Source of the DNA: Bacteroides sp.
Lineage (GTDB): Bacteria; Bacillota; Clostridia; Lachnospirales; Lachnospiraceae
Assembly: GCA_023666705.1 (NCBI GenBank)
Contig: JAMPBO010000002.1
Coordinates: forward strand, 148,565-212,564
Direction of reading: 5' to 3'
DNA length: 64,000 nucleotides
Shown here: in pieces, positions 16,551-25,671 of the stretch
Numbering within the stretch: the first letter of the stretch is position 1
Layout of the letters: the number at the start of each line of letters is the position of its first letter
Program-made: the position numbers and the translations under genes
The notes under the pieces: model-generated
What the model was told of the DNA's origin: nothing
Seen by the model: only the letters and a program-made list of their open reading frames with translations
The model's database searches: none

Positions 16551-17765
16551 ATGAAATTGGCAGATACAGGTTTAACAGCTCAGGATATTAAGGATAAGGT
16601 AAATCAGTATATGATTGAAACCTATGAGCGGTTTGATTTTCTTGCGGAGACAGCAAAAAATCAATATATATATGATGAAGAAGGAAATGAATATTTGGAT
16701 TTTTATGCAGGAATTGCTGTTAATTCAACCGGTAACTGTAATGAAAAGGTAGTTGAAGCGGTGGTAGAACAGGCACAGACGCTTATGCATACCTTTAATT
16801 ATCCATACACGATTCCACAGGCATTATTGGCAGAAAAGATTTGTACAACAATCGGAATGGATAAAATTTTTTATCAGAATTCAGGTACGGAAGCGAATGA
16901 AGCAATGATTAAAATGGCAAGAAAATATGGCATCGAAAAGTATGGACCGAATCGTTATCATATCGTAACAGCGAAGATGGGATTTCATGGTAGAACATTC
17001 GGTTCCATGTCTGCAACGGGTCAGCCGGGAAATGGCTGTCAGGTTGGTTTTGGACCGATGACCTACGGTTTTTCATATGCACCCTATAATGACCTTCAGG
17101 CATTTAAAGATGCATGTACGGAAAATACAATTGCAATTATGATTGAACCTGTTCAGGGAGAGGGCGGTGTTCATCCTGCAACCATGGAATTTATGAAGGG
17201 GTTGCGGGAGTTTTGTGACGATAATAACATGCTTCTTCTTATTGATGAAGTTCAAACGGGATGGTGCAGAACAGGTAAGGTGATGAGTTTCATGCATTAT
17301 GGAATTAAACCAGATATTGTGTCAATGGCAAAGGCACTTGGCGGTGGTATGCCGATTGGGGCAATTTGTGCAAGCACCGAAGTAGCAAAGGCATTTTCAG
17401 CAGGTTCCCATGGAACAACCTTTGGCGGACATCCTGTATCCTGTGCAGCTGCACTTGCAGAAGTGAATGAGCTTCTTGACCGTAATCTTGCACAGCAAGC
17501 AGATGAGATTGGTACATATTTTATGAATCAATTAAAAACGCTGCCGCATGTAAAGGAAGTAAGGGGACAAGGGCTGCTGGTTGGTGTGGAGTTTGATAAT
17601 ACAGTCAGCGGTGTCGATGTTAAGCATGAATGCTTTAACAGACGTTTGTTAATTACGGCAATTGGCTCACACATTATTCGTATGGTGCCGCCTCTCATTA
17701 TTGATAAAACGGATTGTGATAAAGCCTGTGAAATTATTAGAGCTTCCGTGGAAGCATTAAGCTAG
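16551..17765 (+). CDS. Class III PLP aminotransferase (omega-amino acid type)
   Basis: A 404-residue subgroup-II aminotransferase. It shows YLDFYAGIAVNSTGN, YQNSGTEANEAMIKMAR, MGFHGRTFGSMSATG, EPVQGEGGVHPA, LLIDEVQTGWCRTGK, and the PLP lysine Lys261 in SMAKALGGGMPIG. Length and motifs fit acetylornithine, GABA, taurine or 5-aminovalerate aminotransferases. With an amino-acid importer upstream and an iron alcohol dehydrogenase 11 bp downstream, the likely reaction is transamination of an omega-amino acid to an aldehyde. The exact substrate cannot be read from sequence. Confidence 0.9.
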   Translation: MKLADTGLTAQDIKDKVNQYMIETYERFDFLAETAKNQYIYDEEGNEYLDFYAGIAVNSTGNCNEKVVEAVVEQAQTLMHTFNYPYTIPQALLAEKICTTIGMDKIFYQNSGTEANEAMIKMARKYGIEKYGPNRYHIVTAKMGFHGRTFGSMSATGQPGNGCQVGFGPMTYGFSYAPYNDLQAFKDACTENTIAIMIEPVQGEGGVHPATMEFMKGLREFCDDNNMLLLIDEVQTGWCRTGKVMSFMHYGIKPDIVSMAKALGGGMPIGAICASTEVAKAFSAGSHGTTFGGHPVSCAAALAEVNELLDRNLAQQADEIGTYFMNQLKTLPHVKEVRGQGLLVGVEFDNTVSGVDVKHECFNRRLLITAIGSHIIRMVPPLIIDKTDCDKACEIIRASVEALS

Positions 17766-17776
17766 GTGGTGGGAAT

Positions 17777-18922
17777 ATGGCATTTTCTTTTTCAATACCG
17801 CAACAGGTTACTTTTGGCAATGGGAGCTTAGGAAAACTGGCGGAGGTTTCAAAAAAGCTGAATAAAAGGAAAGCGTTTATTATTTCAGGACCGCATTTGA
17901 ATAAAATCGGACTTGTGGAAGCATGCCGAAATTCGTTGACCGCAGAAAAAATTGAATGTGATGTTTTTACGGAAACAGAGGGGAACCCAAGTACGGAAAC
18001 CGTTAATAAGGCTGTGGAAAGCTACAGGAACAGTGGTGCAGATTTTATTGTAGCAATTGGAGGAGGGTCGCCAATAGATGTTGCTAAAGCGGTAGCTGTA
18101 TTGGCAGTATTTGGTGGACAAATTACAGATTATGAGGGTTCAGGTAAAATTTCAGGTCCAGTTGTTCCGGTTATTGCAATTCCAACGACGGCAGGTACAG
18201 GTTCTGAGGTGACAGCCTTTTCTGTTATTACCGATCACAACCGAAATTATAAGCTGACGGTGGCAAGTAATTATTTGTTGCCTGCTTATGTTATTCTTGA
18301 TCCGATGCTGATAAAAAGTGTACCGGAACAAATAGCGGCGGCGTGTGGTGTAGATGCCTTAGTGCATGCATTGGAAGCGTATATATCCAAAGCTGCATCC
18401 CCGTTTTCAGATTTGTTTGCAAAAAGGGCACTGGAGCTTATAGGTGAAAATATCCGGACTTATGTGGCAGACCGAAATGATGAAACGGCTGCCGAGTCCA
18501 TGCTGCTTGGCTCACTTTTTGCAGGAATTGCTTTTTCGCATGCCCGTTTGGGCAACGTGCATGCGATGAGCCATCCCGTCAGTGCATTTTTCAATGTGGC
18601 ACATGGTGTTGCAAACGCAATTTTATTACCGGTTGTTGTGGAATTTAATGCGGTGACAGATAACGGTAAATACTATGAGATTTATCAGTGTGTTTCAGAA
18701 AATCCTGTAATGAGGCAGGATTTTTGCACCAAAATGTTGGTGGAAGAACTTTGCAAGTTAAATATGCAGTTGGGAATTCCGTCAGGGTTACGGGAAGTTG
18801 GAGTCACTGAAGCACTCTTCCACACTATGGCGGAGGATGCAATGAAAAGTGGCAATATTGCAGTAAATCCGAGAAGTACCACATTGGATGATTTGTTGCA
18901 GTTGTATGCGAAAGCATTTTAA
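17777..18922 (+). CDS. Iron-containing alcohol dehydrogenase
   Basis: A 381-residue group III dehydrogenase. The nucleotide site is IVAIGGGSPIDVAKAVA and IPTTAGTGSEVTAFSVI, with metal ligands Asp193 and His197 in GVDALVHALEAY and His262 and His276 around NVHAMSHP and VAHG. It would reduce an aldehyde to an alcohol with NAD(P)H. Directly after the aminotransferase, it could convert succinic semialdehyde to 4-hydroxybutyrate (GABA route), sulfoacetaldehyde to isethionate (taurine route) or a related aldehyde. Last gene of the operon. Confidence 0.92.
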   Translation: MAFSFSIPQQVTFGNGSLGKLAEVSKKLNKRKAFIISGPHLNKIGLVEACRNSLTAEKIECDVFTETEGNPSTETVNKAVESYRNSGADFIVAIGGGSPIDVAKAVAVLAVFGGQITDYEGSGKISGPVVPVIAIPTTAGTGSEVTAFSVITDHNRNYKLTVASNYLLPAYVILDPMLIKSVPEQIAAACGVDALVHALEAYISKAASPFSDLFAKRALELIGENIRTYVADRNDETAAESMLLGSLFAGIAFSHARLGNVHAMSHPVSAFFNVAHGVANAILLPVVVEFNAVTDNGKYYEIYQCVSENPVMRQDFCTKMLVEELCKLNMQLGIPSGLREVGVTEALFHTMAEDAMKSGNIAVNPRSTTLDDLLQLYAKAF

Positions 18923-18956
18923 GAAAATATATTATTTTATTGGGATTGTCGTGTCT

Positions 18957-18984
18957 GGAAATATTTATTCCATAAATATTTTTA
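18957..18984 (+). terminator. AT-rich terminator of the aminotransferase operon
   Basis: AAATATTTAT and ATAAATATTT form a hairpin with a three-base loop followed by T residues, 35 bp after the dehydrogenase stop. Confidence 0.65.
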
Positions 18985-19008
18985 ATGCGGCAATTCCATT
19001 TTTTACTG

Positions 19009-19037
19009 TTTAAACAAACGCTGCCATATGTTATAAT
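19009..19037 (+). promoter_or_regulatory. Promoter of the surface-protein gene
   Basis: TTTAAA (19009-19014), 17 bp, TATAAT (19032-19037), about 90 bp before the ATG. Confidence 0.55.
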
Positions 19038-19125
19038 AAAAATATATTAGAGCCTTGTTTTGACCGGTATATAAAATGTTCAATTCTGATTAGAAAGGAA
19101 CATATAAATAAATGGAGGGATGAGT

Positions 19126-21429
19126 ATGAACACAGGCAAACATACAAGACTTGTTGCCATCGTCACGGTACTGATTATGGTTTTTGGTATCGTGGCATTT
19201 CAAGGTGATAGTACGGCTTTTGCTGCTTCAACGGTAACGATTAACGCCACAAATGTTACACTTTATGGTCTGGATGACTGGGCAAAGGAATATATTTCCA
19301 TCCCGTCAAATCTTAACACAACATATCAGTTAAGTGTAAGTGGAGCAACGACGGCTTCTTACAGTGTTATTGAAGGCAATTCCGTGGTGGTATCAAAAAC
19401 AGGTAAGCTCGAGCCAAATGTAACGACATGGTACTGGTACGGAAATGTGGGATATTCCAGTCCGGTTTCGGGTCAGGAGCCTACGAGTGTAACCAATGAG
19501 ATACAATACGGAAAAAGTGTCATATCGGTTACTGCAGGAGGAAAAACCTTTACCGTAAACGTGGAGGTAAAGGATTATGCGGATGTCTATGCCGATGAAA
19601 TCATGGATGCATACATAGCTGAAAATATAACGGCTGACATGGAAACTTATGAAAAGCTTGAACAAGTTGCAAAATTTGTTGCAGACAGGGAGTACAGCGT
19701 CTATTATCAATCAGCGGCAGGGCTTATTGTAAGCGGCGGCGGAGATTGCTGGGCATCGACAAATACAATTATTGCAATGGCAAAGAAGCTTGGGCTTAAG
19801 GCATGGGCAAGAAACGGGAACCGTGATTTAGGTGCAGGCTCAGGACATATGAATGCAATGGTTTCAGACGGCAGGGAATATTTTGAGGTGGAAGCAGGAT
19901 ATTCGTCGGCTGCACCGAGACCATATAATGTGACAAAGAGGGAAAATCTTTACAGTACAAAATATAATTCAACCTATGGCGGTATTGAAATTTACCAGTA
20001 TGATGGAGAAACAGTGCCTGAGGTGCTGAATATTCCTGGGGAAATAGACGGTCAGCCGGTGGTTGGTATCGGTGAGAAGTTCCTGTCAATGGAACGAGGC
20101 GTTACAAAGGTCGTATTGCCGTCAACCATAAAATATATAGGTAACAGTGCATTTAATTCCTGTTTAAAGCTTACGACGATTAATATTCCGGCTTCGGTGG
20201 AGAGCCTTGGAGACTTTGTATTTACAGGCTGTAGCTCGCTCAAGAATGTAAGTGCAAGCGGGGTATACACGTATGATGCGGGTGCTTTGTACAAAAATAA
20301 GGAAATACTGGTGTATGCACCATGTGCCGCAAACATTACTATCCCTGAGGGAATAACGGAAATTGCAGACTACGCATTTTACTATAATGCAAATGTTAAA
20401 TCATTAACGGTTCCGTCATCGGTAACGAAAATAGGAGAGGGCGCATTTGGAAATTGTACTTCCCTTGAGACGGTTACATTTCAGGGAAGCAATTTAAAAG
20501 AGATTGGAAATTTTGCATTTGCGTATACAGACCTGACGTATCTTACTATTCCGAGCTCGGTCGTTACCATTGGTGAAAATATGATGGTGTATGCCAATGA
20601 TGTCAAGCTGATTGTGACAAAAGGCTCTGCCGCTGAAACATATGCAAAAAATAACAACGTGACATGTTATAACCCTGATAATGTACCTGCAGAGACGGTT
20701 AAATTAAGTAAAAATCAGGTAACGCTGTATGTAGGGCAGACGGATACCTTAAAAGGAACGGTTACACCGACGTTTGCCTCAAATAAGCTTACATGGAAAA
20801 CCTCAAACGCAAAGGTAGCTTCTGTTGCAAACGGCAAAATTACTGCAAAGGCAGCAGGAACGGCAACGATTACGGTTACGGCGGCAGGCGGGGAAACGGC
20901 AACCTGCAAGGTAACGGTAAAGACAGGAGCCAGTAGCATTAAGCTTAAAACGAAGAGTGTTACACTTGGGGTCAAGGAAACCTATAAGCTTGATACAACA
21001 ATTAAGCCGTCCAATTTAAAAATTGGATGTACATGGAGTTCGTCCAATACAAAGGTAGCAGCAGTCAGCAAAACAGGTAAGGTTACGGCTAAAAAGGTTG
21101 GAACGGCAACGATTACGGTTAAGACAGCCAATGGCAAAAAAGCAACCTGCAAAATTGTTGTCAAAAAGGCACCAACCACGGTTAAGCTTAATAAGAAAAC
21201 CTTAAAGCTTGCAAAGGGAAAGAGTTATACGCTTGTGCCGAAGTTTTCGAAGTATGCTGCTGCAAACGCCGTAAATGTTAAATGGACAACATCAAATTCA
21301 AAGGTTGTCTCCATTAAGAAGCTTTCGGGCGGCAAATGTAAAATTACGGCTAAGAAAAAGGGAACGGCAACCATTACTTATAAGACATACAATAACAAGA
21401 AAGCGAAATGCAAGGTTACAGTTAAGTAA
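19126..21429 (+). CDS. Secreted transglutaminase-like / LRR / Ig-like surface protein
   Basis: About 767 residues. A signal peptide (hydrophobic LVAIVTVLIMVFGIVAF, AFAAS cleavage region) precedes a beta domain. Next comes a transglutaminase-like domain with a plausible triad: Cys208 in GGDCWAS, His241 in GSGHMNAMV, acidic FEVEAGY at 254-256. BspA-type LRR_5 repeats follow (about 300-520; LTIPSSVVTIG, ITEIADYAFYY), then three Lys/Thr-rich bacterial Ig-like (Big_2) domains (about 528-767; ITAKAAGTATITVTAAGG). No LPXTG motif, so it may be secreted or held by charge. GGAGGG precedes ATG 19126; ATG 19120 touches it. Confidence 0.88.
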   Translation: MNTGKHTRLVAIVTVLIMVFGIVAFQGDSTAFAASTVTINATNVTLYGLDDWAKEYISIPSNLNTTYQLSVSGATTASYSVIEGNSVVVSKTGKLEPNVTTWYWYGNVGYSSPVSGQEPTSVTNEIQYGKSVISVTAGGKTFTVNVEVKDYADVYADEIMDAYIAENITADMETYEKLEQVAKFVADREYSVYYQSAAGLIVSGGGDCWASTNTIIAMAKKLGLKAWARNGNRDLGAGSGHMNAMVSDGREYFEVEAGYSSAAPRPYNVTKRENLYSTKYNSTYGGIEIYQYDGETVPEVLNIPGEIDGQPVVGIGEKFLSMERGVTKVVLPSTIKYIGNSAFNSCLKLTTINIPASVESLGDFVFTGCSSLKNVSASGVYTYDAGALYKNKEILVYAPCAANITIPEGITEIADYAFYYNANVKSLTVPSSVTKIGEGAFGNCTSLETVTFQGSNLKEIGNFAFAYTDLTYLTIPSSVVTIGENMMVYANDVKLIVTKGSAAETYAKNNNVTCYNPDNVPAETVKLSKNQVTLYVGQTDTLKGTVTPTFASNKLTWKTSNAKVASVANGKITAKAAGTATITVTAAGGETATCKVTVKTGASSIKLKTKSVTLGVKETYKLDTTIKPSNLKIGCTWSSSNTKVAAVSKTGKVTAKKVGTATITVKTANGKKATCKIVVKKAPTTVKLNKKTLKLAKGKSYTLVPKFSKYAAANAVNVKWTTSNSKVVSIKKLSGGKCKITAKKKGTATITYKTYNNKKAKCKVTVK

Positions 21430-21552
21430 TTGAAATATAACCGTGAAATTTATTTGATGCTGCCTTTGGCTTGGAATATTTTCCAAGTAGCCTTAATATA
21501 CATGAAATCAGGAAATTTTAAATGAGTATGGTATGTCAGGAGGAAAGTGGAA

Positions 21553-22170
21553 ATGAAAGTGCTGATTATAAACGGAAGCCCAAGAGTGGGCGGAAATACG
21601 GCAGTTGCCATTGATGCAATGGTGCAGGTTTTTAAGGAAGAGGGAATTGAAACGGACGTTGTACAGGTTGGTAATCAGGATGTCCGCGGATGTATCGCAT
21701 GTAATACATGCTTTGAAAATGGGAAATGCGTGTTCGATGATGTTGTAAATGAGACGATGCCAAAGTTTGAGGCGTGCGACGGTCTTGTGATTGCATCACC
21801 TGTTTATTACGGTTCTGCTAACGGTACGTTGGTTTCGTTTTTAGACCGATTGTTCTACAGTGCCCAGTTTGATAAGTCAATGAAGGTGGGAGCGTGTGTC
21901 GTTACGGCAAGACGAGGCGGCATGTCGGCAACCTTTGATGAGCTGAACAAATACTTTACTATTTCCAATATGCCGGTTGCATCCAGTCAATATTGGAATG
22001 GTGTCCACGGCAGGGACAAGGGCGAGGCATCACAGGATGCAGAGGGTCTTCAGGTCATGCGTGTACTTGCACGAAATATGGCTTTTTTGATAAAGAGTAT
22101 TGCACTTGGTAAGGAAAAGTACGGATTGCCAAAAAAGGAAGAGCCTGTGAGGACGAATTTTATAAGATAA
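21553..22170 (+). CDS. Flavodoxin-fold NAD(P)H-dependent FMN reductase
   Basis: About 205 residues. The FMN phosphate loop is NGSPRVGGNTAVAI, followed by a CIACNTCFENGKC segment typical of iron-sulfur-flavoprotein-like reductases (two Cys pairs), and ASPVYYGSANGTLVSFLDRL. ATG 21553 is nine bases from AGGAGG; a GTG at 21547 is in frame. Acts in the cytoplasm on quinones, nitro compounds or other acceptors; the natural substrate is unknown. Confidence 0.88.
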   Translation: MKVLIINGSPRVGGNTAVAIDAMVQVFKEEGIETDVVQVGNQDVRGCIACNTCFENGKCVFDDVVNETMPKFEACDGLVIASPVYYGSANGTLVSFLDRLFYSAQFDKSMKVGACVVTARRGGMSATFDELNKYFTISNMPVASSQYWNGVHGRDKGEASQDAEGLQVMRVLARNMAFLIKSIALGKEKYGLPKKEEPVRTNFIR

Positions 22171-22176
22171 ATAAGG

Positions 22177-22216
22177 TGCAGCACTGTGGGGTAATCCGCA
22201 GAGCTGCATTTTTTTC
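22177..22216 (+). terminator. Terminator after the flavoprotein gene
   Basis: TGCAGC (22177) pairs with GCTGCA (22203), with an inner TGTGG/CCGCA stem, followed by seven T. Confidence 0.85.
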
Positions 22217-22261
22217 TTATAAGGCAGGATTGCCCTGCAGCGTCGAAGACGCTTTGTTCTT
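22216..22261. repeat. Dispersed 3'-flanking repeat, copy A
   Basis: CTTATAAGGCAGGATT ... CGAAGACGCTTTGTTCT. The same frame of words recurs at 24459-24520 and 46853-46926, each time just downstream of a gene. Confidence 0.6.
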
Positions 22262-22291
22262 AAAATACACCTGCAACTAGGACAAGTAGCT

Positions 22292-22325
22292 AATCACTAG
22301 GACAATGAGCCTAGTGATTTTTTTT
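22292..22325 (+). terminator. Second terminator in the same spacer
   Basis: AATCACTAGG and CCTAGTGATT form a perfect 10-bp stem with an eight-base loop and a run of eight T. The word CAACTAGGACAA upstream recurs at 38056. Confidence 0.85.
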
Positions 22326-22459
22326 GGTATATCAGGTATAATGAGATTACAGTTTAACAAAATGAAAATAATCAGGCAGGTGGAGCTGGAATATGTTTTA
22401 CATTCAAATTATTGTGACAGCGAAAGGTATATTTGGACGGGCAATTGTGGGAGGTACTT

Positions 22460-24370
22460 ATGGGAAAGGTTTTGATTGTTAAAAATAATAATATAGATAG
22501 TGGAATTCATTACCATGCGGAGCAAAGCTATAAAAAAAGGGGAAAGCGTTATTATAATTCAACAAATGGAACCATAGACCAAATAGAATTAAGCAAGTTG
22601 AAAGATTGGTTTGAAGATAACGGAATTATTTTAATGATTTCATATGAGAATTTGGATTCGCAGAATATACAGGATATTTTTATTGGTTCAGATGTGAGTA
22701 TTAATGAGAGTGATAATATCGAGTATATTATGAAAATTCATTTAACAAGTACATGTCACCGACGGACGATTAACAGTATCATTGATAAGATTGACTTAGA
22801 CCTTTCCTCCGATTTTGTGGAGGGTAACTATGTAATCATGAGTGAGATGGAAAGCTTGTATCAGGAGCTTCATGAAAGAATACTGGCGGGAAATAAAGAA
22901 CTGCCAGTGTCAGATGTTTTACCAAAGGAGCAGCATAAAGAGCTGCATGAAATGAGTGTATTGGCACAATCGGACGAGCAATCTATCCGTGTATATCCAA
23001 GTGGAAGCACAGGCGAATTCCGGACAGAATTTCAAAGGGACAGGGAACGGGTTGTCAATTGTAAGGCATTCAGGCGTATGGTAGACAAGGCACAAATATT
23101 TGGCTCTGAGAAAGGTGATTATTACAGAACAAGAATGACACATTCTTTGGAGGTAAATCAAATAGCGAAAGCGATTGCCTATGCCTTAAGACTCAATCTG
23201 GACCTGACGGAAGCAATTGCACTGGGTCATGATTTGGGACATACACCGTTTGGACATCAGGGAGAGCGGACCCTGGATGAGATTTTATGTGGTAAAATAG
23301 ATGTGGGTATCAATGCTACAGCGGCTATGTTTGAGGCAAGGTGCTATGGTGGATTCAAGCACAATTACCAAAGTGCACGGGTTTTGACGGAGCTAGAGGA
23401 GAAATATAAGGAATTTCCAGGCTTGAATGTAAGCGTGCAGGTGATTGAGGGCGTTTTAAAGCATACAAGATTAAAACCGGAAAAAATTGATATCAGGGAT
23501 TTTGTTTCGGAAGATTATTTAAACAAAATGCAGATTGATAAGGATAATGAAATGCAGGTTTGCTCCAGTTTAGAGGGGCAGGTGGTAGCTGTCGCCGATG
23601 AAATCGCACAGAGGGGACATGATGTTGACGATGCACTGACGTCAGGCGTGATGACGATTGATGAATTTGAAGACAGACTTAAGATTAGTAAATGCGAGGA
23701 ATTATATGGCAGGATTTTTGATGAAATTAAAAAGGTAGATAATTCCGGGCGGCTGATTGTAGATTCGAAGGAGCTTAAAATTGCAACGATTGTATCAAAA
23801 ATTGTAAATTATTTTATTGAGACAACCATTCATTATTCACTGGGTCAAATCAGGAAAAATGAACAGCTTGGCAAGGTTACGTTAGAGAATCAGATTTGCA
23901 TGGTGGGATTTTCTCCTGAAGTAAAAAAGGTAAATGATTATCTGGAAAAGGTGGTACAGAAAAAGGTTATATGTAACAGTGAGGTCGCACGGGCTGATTA
24001 TAATGCAAGCATGATTGTCCAAAAGCTGTTTGAAAAATATTATAAAAATCCGAGGCTGCTTCATTCGGGCACCATACATAAGATTTTTATCGAGACCCTG
24101 TATCATAAAAATAAAGAGGTCTCCAGCAGTGCAATTAATTTAAGTGATGCAGGTATAGAATTGGTAAATGAAGAGATTCGGGAAATTACGGCAAAGGATT
24201 TGAATGAGGAATTAATTCTTGACTATATAAGGAAACCTGTGAATTTTTCCCGCAAGGAGGAGGACATTATTATTTTTGAAAAGAGAAAAATTCTAATCAG
24301 GGCCATTACAGATTATATTGCGGGCATGACAGACGGTTATGCCATGGAGGAATATGAGAAACTAAAATAA
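22460..24370 (+). CDS. dgt: dGTPase-like HD phosphohydrolase with N-terminal extension
   Basis: About 636 residues. The C-terminal three quarters are a Dgt-type HD-domain triphosphohydrolase (dGTP to deoxyguanosine and triphosphate): RTEFQRDRERVVNCKAFRRM, metal ligands His228 (MTHSLEV), His257-Asp258 (LGHDLGHTPFGHQGE) and Asp380 (AVADEIAQRGHD). The first ~165 residues form an extra domain not in standard Dgt. ATG 22460 follows GGGAGG; TTG 22433 is in frame but lacks one. It controls dNTP pools; related enzymes restrict phage. It borders the accessory island. Confidence 0.88.
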   Translation: MGKVLIVKNNNIDSGIHYHAEQSYKKRGKRYYNSTNGTIDQIELSKLKDWFEDNGIILMISYENLDSQNIQDIFIGSDVSINESDNIEYIMKIHLTSTCHRRTINSIIDKIDLDLSSDFVEGNYVIMSEMESLYQELHERILAGNKELPVSDVLPKEQHKELHEMSVLAQSDEQSIRVYPSGSTGEFRTEFQRDRERVVNCKAFRRMVDKAQIFGSEKGDYYRTRMTHSLEVNQIAKAIAYALRLNLDLTEAIALGHDLGHTPFGHQGERTLDEILCGKIDVGINATAAMFEARCYGGFKHNYQSARVLTELEEKYKEFPGLNVSVQVIEGVLKHTRLKPEKIDIRDFVSEDYLNKMQIDKDNEMQVCSSLEGQVVAVADEIAQRGHDVDDALTSGVMTIDEFEDRLKISKCEELYGRIFDEIKKVDNSGRLIVDSKELKIATIVSKIVNYFIETTIHYSLGQIRKNEQLGKVTLENQICMVGFSPEVKKVNDYLEKVVQKKVICNSEVARADYNASMIVQKLFEKYYKNPRLLHSGTIHKIFIETLYHKNKEVSSSAINLSDAGIELVNEEIREITAKDLNEELILDYIRKPVNFSRKEEDIIIFEKRKILIRAITDYIAGMTDGYAMEEYEKLK

Positions 24371-24395
24371 TTGCAAATATCCATCCTTTCCATAA

Positions 24396-24432
24396 AAGGC
24401 TGCGGGCATAAAGAACCGTAGCCTTGTTTTTT
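24396..24432 (+). terminator. Terminator after the dGTPase gene
   Basis: AAGGCTGCGG pairs with CCGTAGCCTT (one mismatch) around a ten-base loop, followed by GTTTTTT. Confidence 0.85.
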
Positions 24433-24458
24433 ATGTATAAGGAAGTTCTTCGGACTTT

Positions 24459-24520
24459 CTTATAAGGTAGGATTATAAATCCTGCTAGGATTCCAACTGC
24501 AACATCGGAGACGCTTTGTT
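24459..24520. repeat. Dispersed 3'-flanking repeat, copy B
   Basis: CTTATAAGGTAGGATT ... CATCGGAGACGCTTTGTTGC. Same word order as copies A (22216) and C (46853). It begins about 25 bp after a terminator. Confidence 0.55.
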
Positions 24521-24793
24521 GCTTTTGTCTTTTCAGTGGGGTACAGGTTGTAAAAATACCAACTAAAAAATGAAAAAGGAAACCAAAAAAGTTTGATTAT
24601 AAACCAAAACCGAGCGGTTATACGCATTTTTCTGCAAGTTTTACCAAAAATCGAGCAAATTTTGGCAACTTGAAAAATTGGCACCATAAATGTGGTACAC
24701 TTGGCATTGCAGGATTGTATGCACAAAAGCGATACTGCAAAAATGCATGGAGCCGATAGGTGACATGCTACACTAAATGTGGAGGTGAGAGGT
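24521..24793 (+). other. Gene-free spacer before the AgrD-like gene
   Basis: AT-rich, about 270 bp. It contains the word AAATGTGG twice (24690 region, and 24775 just before the ribosome site) but no convincing promoter with 17-bp spacing that I could settle on. Confidence 0.3.
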
Positions 24794-24943
24794 ATGAAGT
24801 TAAAGTCCAAGATAGTAAATGTGATGTACAACATGGCAAAAGAGACAGCAGTTGCGTCTGTTAATTCCACATGTCATTTTCATTTTTATCAGGAAAAGCT
24901 GAATCCAAAATTAGATGCGTTAAAAAAGTATAACGAGAAATAA
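24794..24943 (+). CDS. agrD: AgrD-like cyclic lactone/thiolactone autoinducer precursor
   Basis: A 49-codon ORF with GGAGGTGAGAGG immediately upstream. Layout matches AgrD: a positively charged amphipathic N-terminal helix (MKLKSKIVNVMYNMAKET), a core VNSTCHFHFY whose STC word equals that of staphylococcal AIP-I (YSTCDFIM), and a charged C-terminal recognition tail (EKLNPKLDALKKYNEK). The cysteine at residue 27 would form the ring bond. No AgrB protease is in the window, so processing would depend on one elsewhere. Followed by a terminator and by two XRE regulators. Confidence 0.65.
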   Translation: MKLKSKIVNVMYNMAKETAVASVNSTCHFHFYQEKLNPKLDALKKYNEK

Positions 24944-24965
24944 AAATTGGACAGCTAATCTGTTT

Positions 24966-25012
24966 AAAGGGTAAAAATATCCATGTGGTATTTTGCCCTT
25001 TATGTCTTTTTT
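24966..25012 (+). terminator. Terminator after the AgrD-like gene
   Basis: AAAGGG-TAAAAAT region pairs with ATTTTGCCCTTT, followed by a T-rich tract (TGTCTTTTTT). Confidence 0.75.
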
Positions 25013-25103
25013 GAGGGAAAAGAGAGAGTGGGAGCAAAAGATACTTATTTGAGGGAAAATAAAAATACGACGGTATTAATCGAATATAGGAGGGAATCGT
25101 TGT

Positions 25104-25412
25104 ATGTATGATAAGAAAGAATGCGGAAATAGAATAAGGCGGCTTCGTGAGGCAACGGGAAAAACACAAAAAGAGGTTGCCAAAGAAGCACAGATTTCGG
25201 TGGATACAATTTGCAAAATTGAACAGGGAAAGCGGTGCCCATCTATTATGGTCGTGGATGTTCTGCGAAAATATTATAATACTACATCTGATTATATTAT
25301 ATATGGGGACATGGATATTATGGAACTATGTAAATCCATATTAAAAAATGTACCTGCAGAAAAGCGGGCAGATGTAGAGCATCTTATGGAGAATATTAAA
25401 GATATAATATAG
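25104..25412 (+). CDS. XRE-family helix-turn-helix regulator, copy 1
   Basis: A 102-residue protein with an N-terminal Cro/C1-type HTH (CGNRIRRLREATGKTQKEVA, ISVDTICKIEQGKRCPSI) and a short helical C terminus. It is a close paralogue of the protein at 25672. RBS GGAGGG precedes ATG 25104. Follows the AgrD-like gene by 160 bp; a link with peptide signalling is only positional. Confidence 0.9.
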   Translation: MYDKKECGNRIRRLREATGKTQKEVAKEAQISVDTICKIEQGKRCPSIMVVDVLRKYYNTTSDYIIYGDMDIMELCKSILKNVPAEKRADVEHLMENIKDII

Positions 25413-25671
25413 AAGAGTTCGTAAAGAGATTTTGAAGTAAAAGTTACATGAAAATCGGTAAAAATTACATGGTTCTGTTTAGGCAGATAAAATGTGATAT
25501 ACTTCGACAAAAAGAATATGGTGAAAATTGTGTTAATAATCTGATACGGTGAAAATGGCATATGTCAACAGTAAATTTTGATATTTGCAAAAATGTGAAA
25601 TTCTGGGTATGTCCTGCAATGATCCCATCATTATAAGGCAGTTTAGAATTATTTAGTAAGGAGACAAATAT

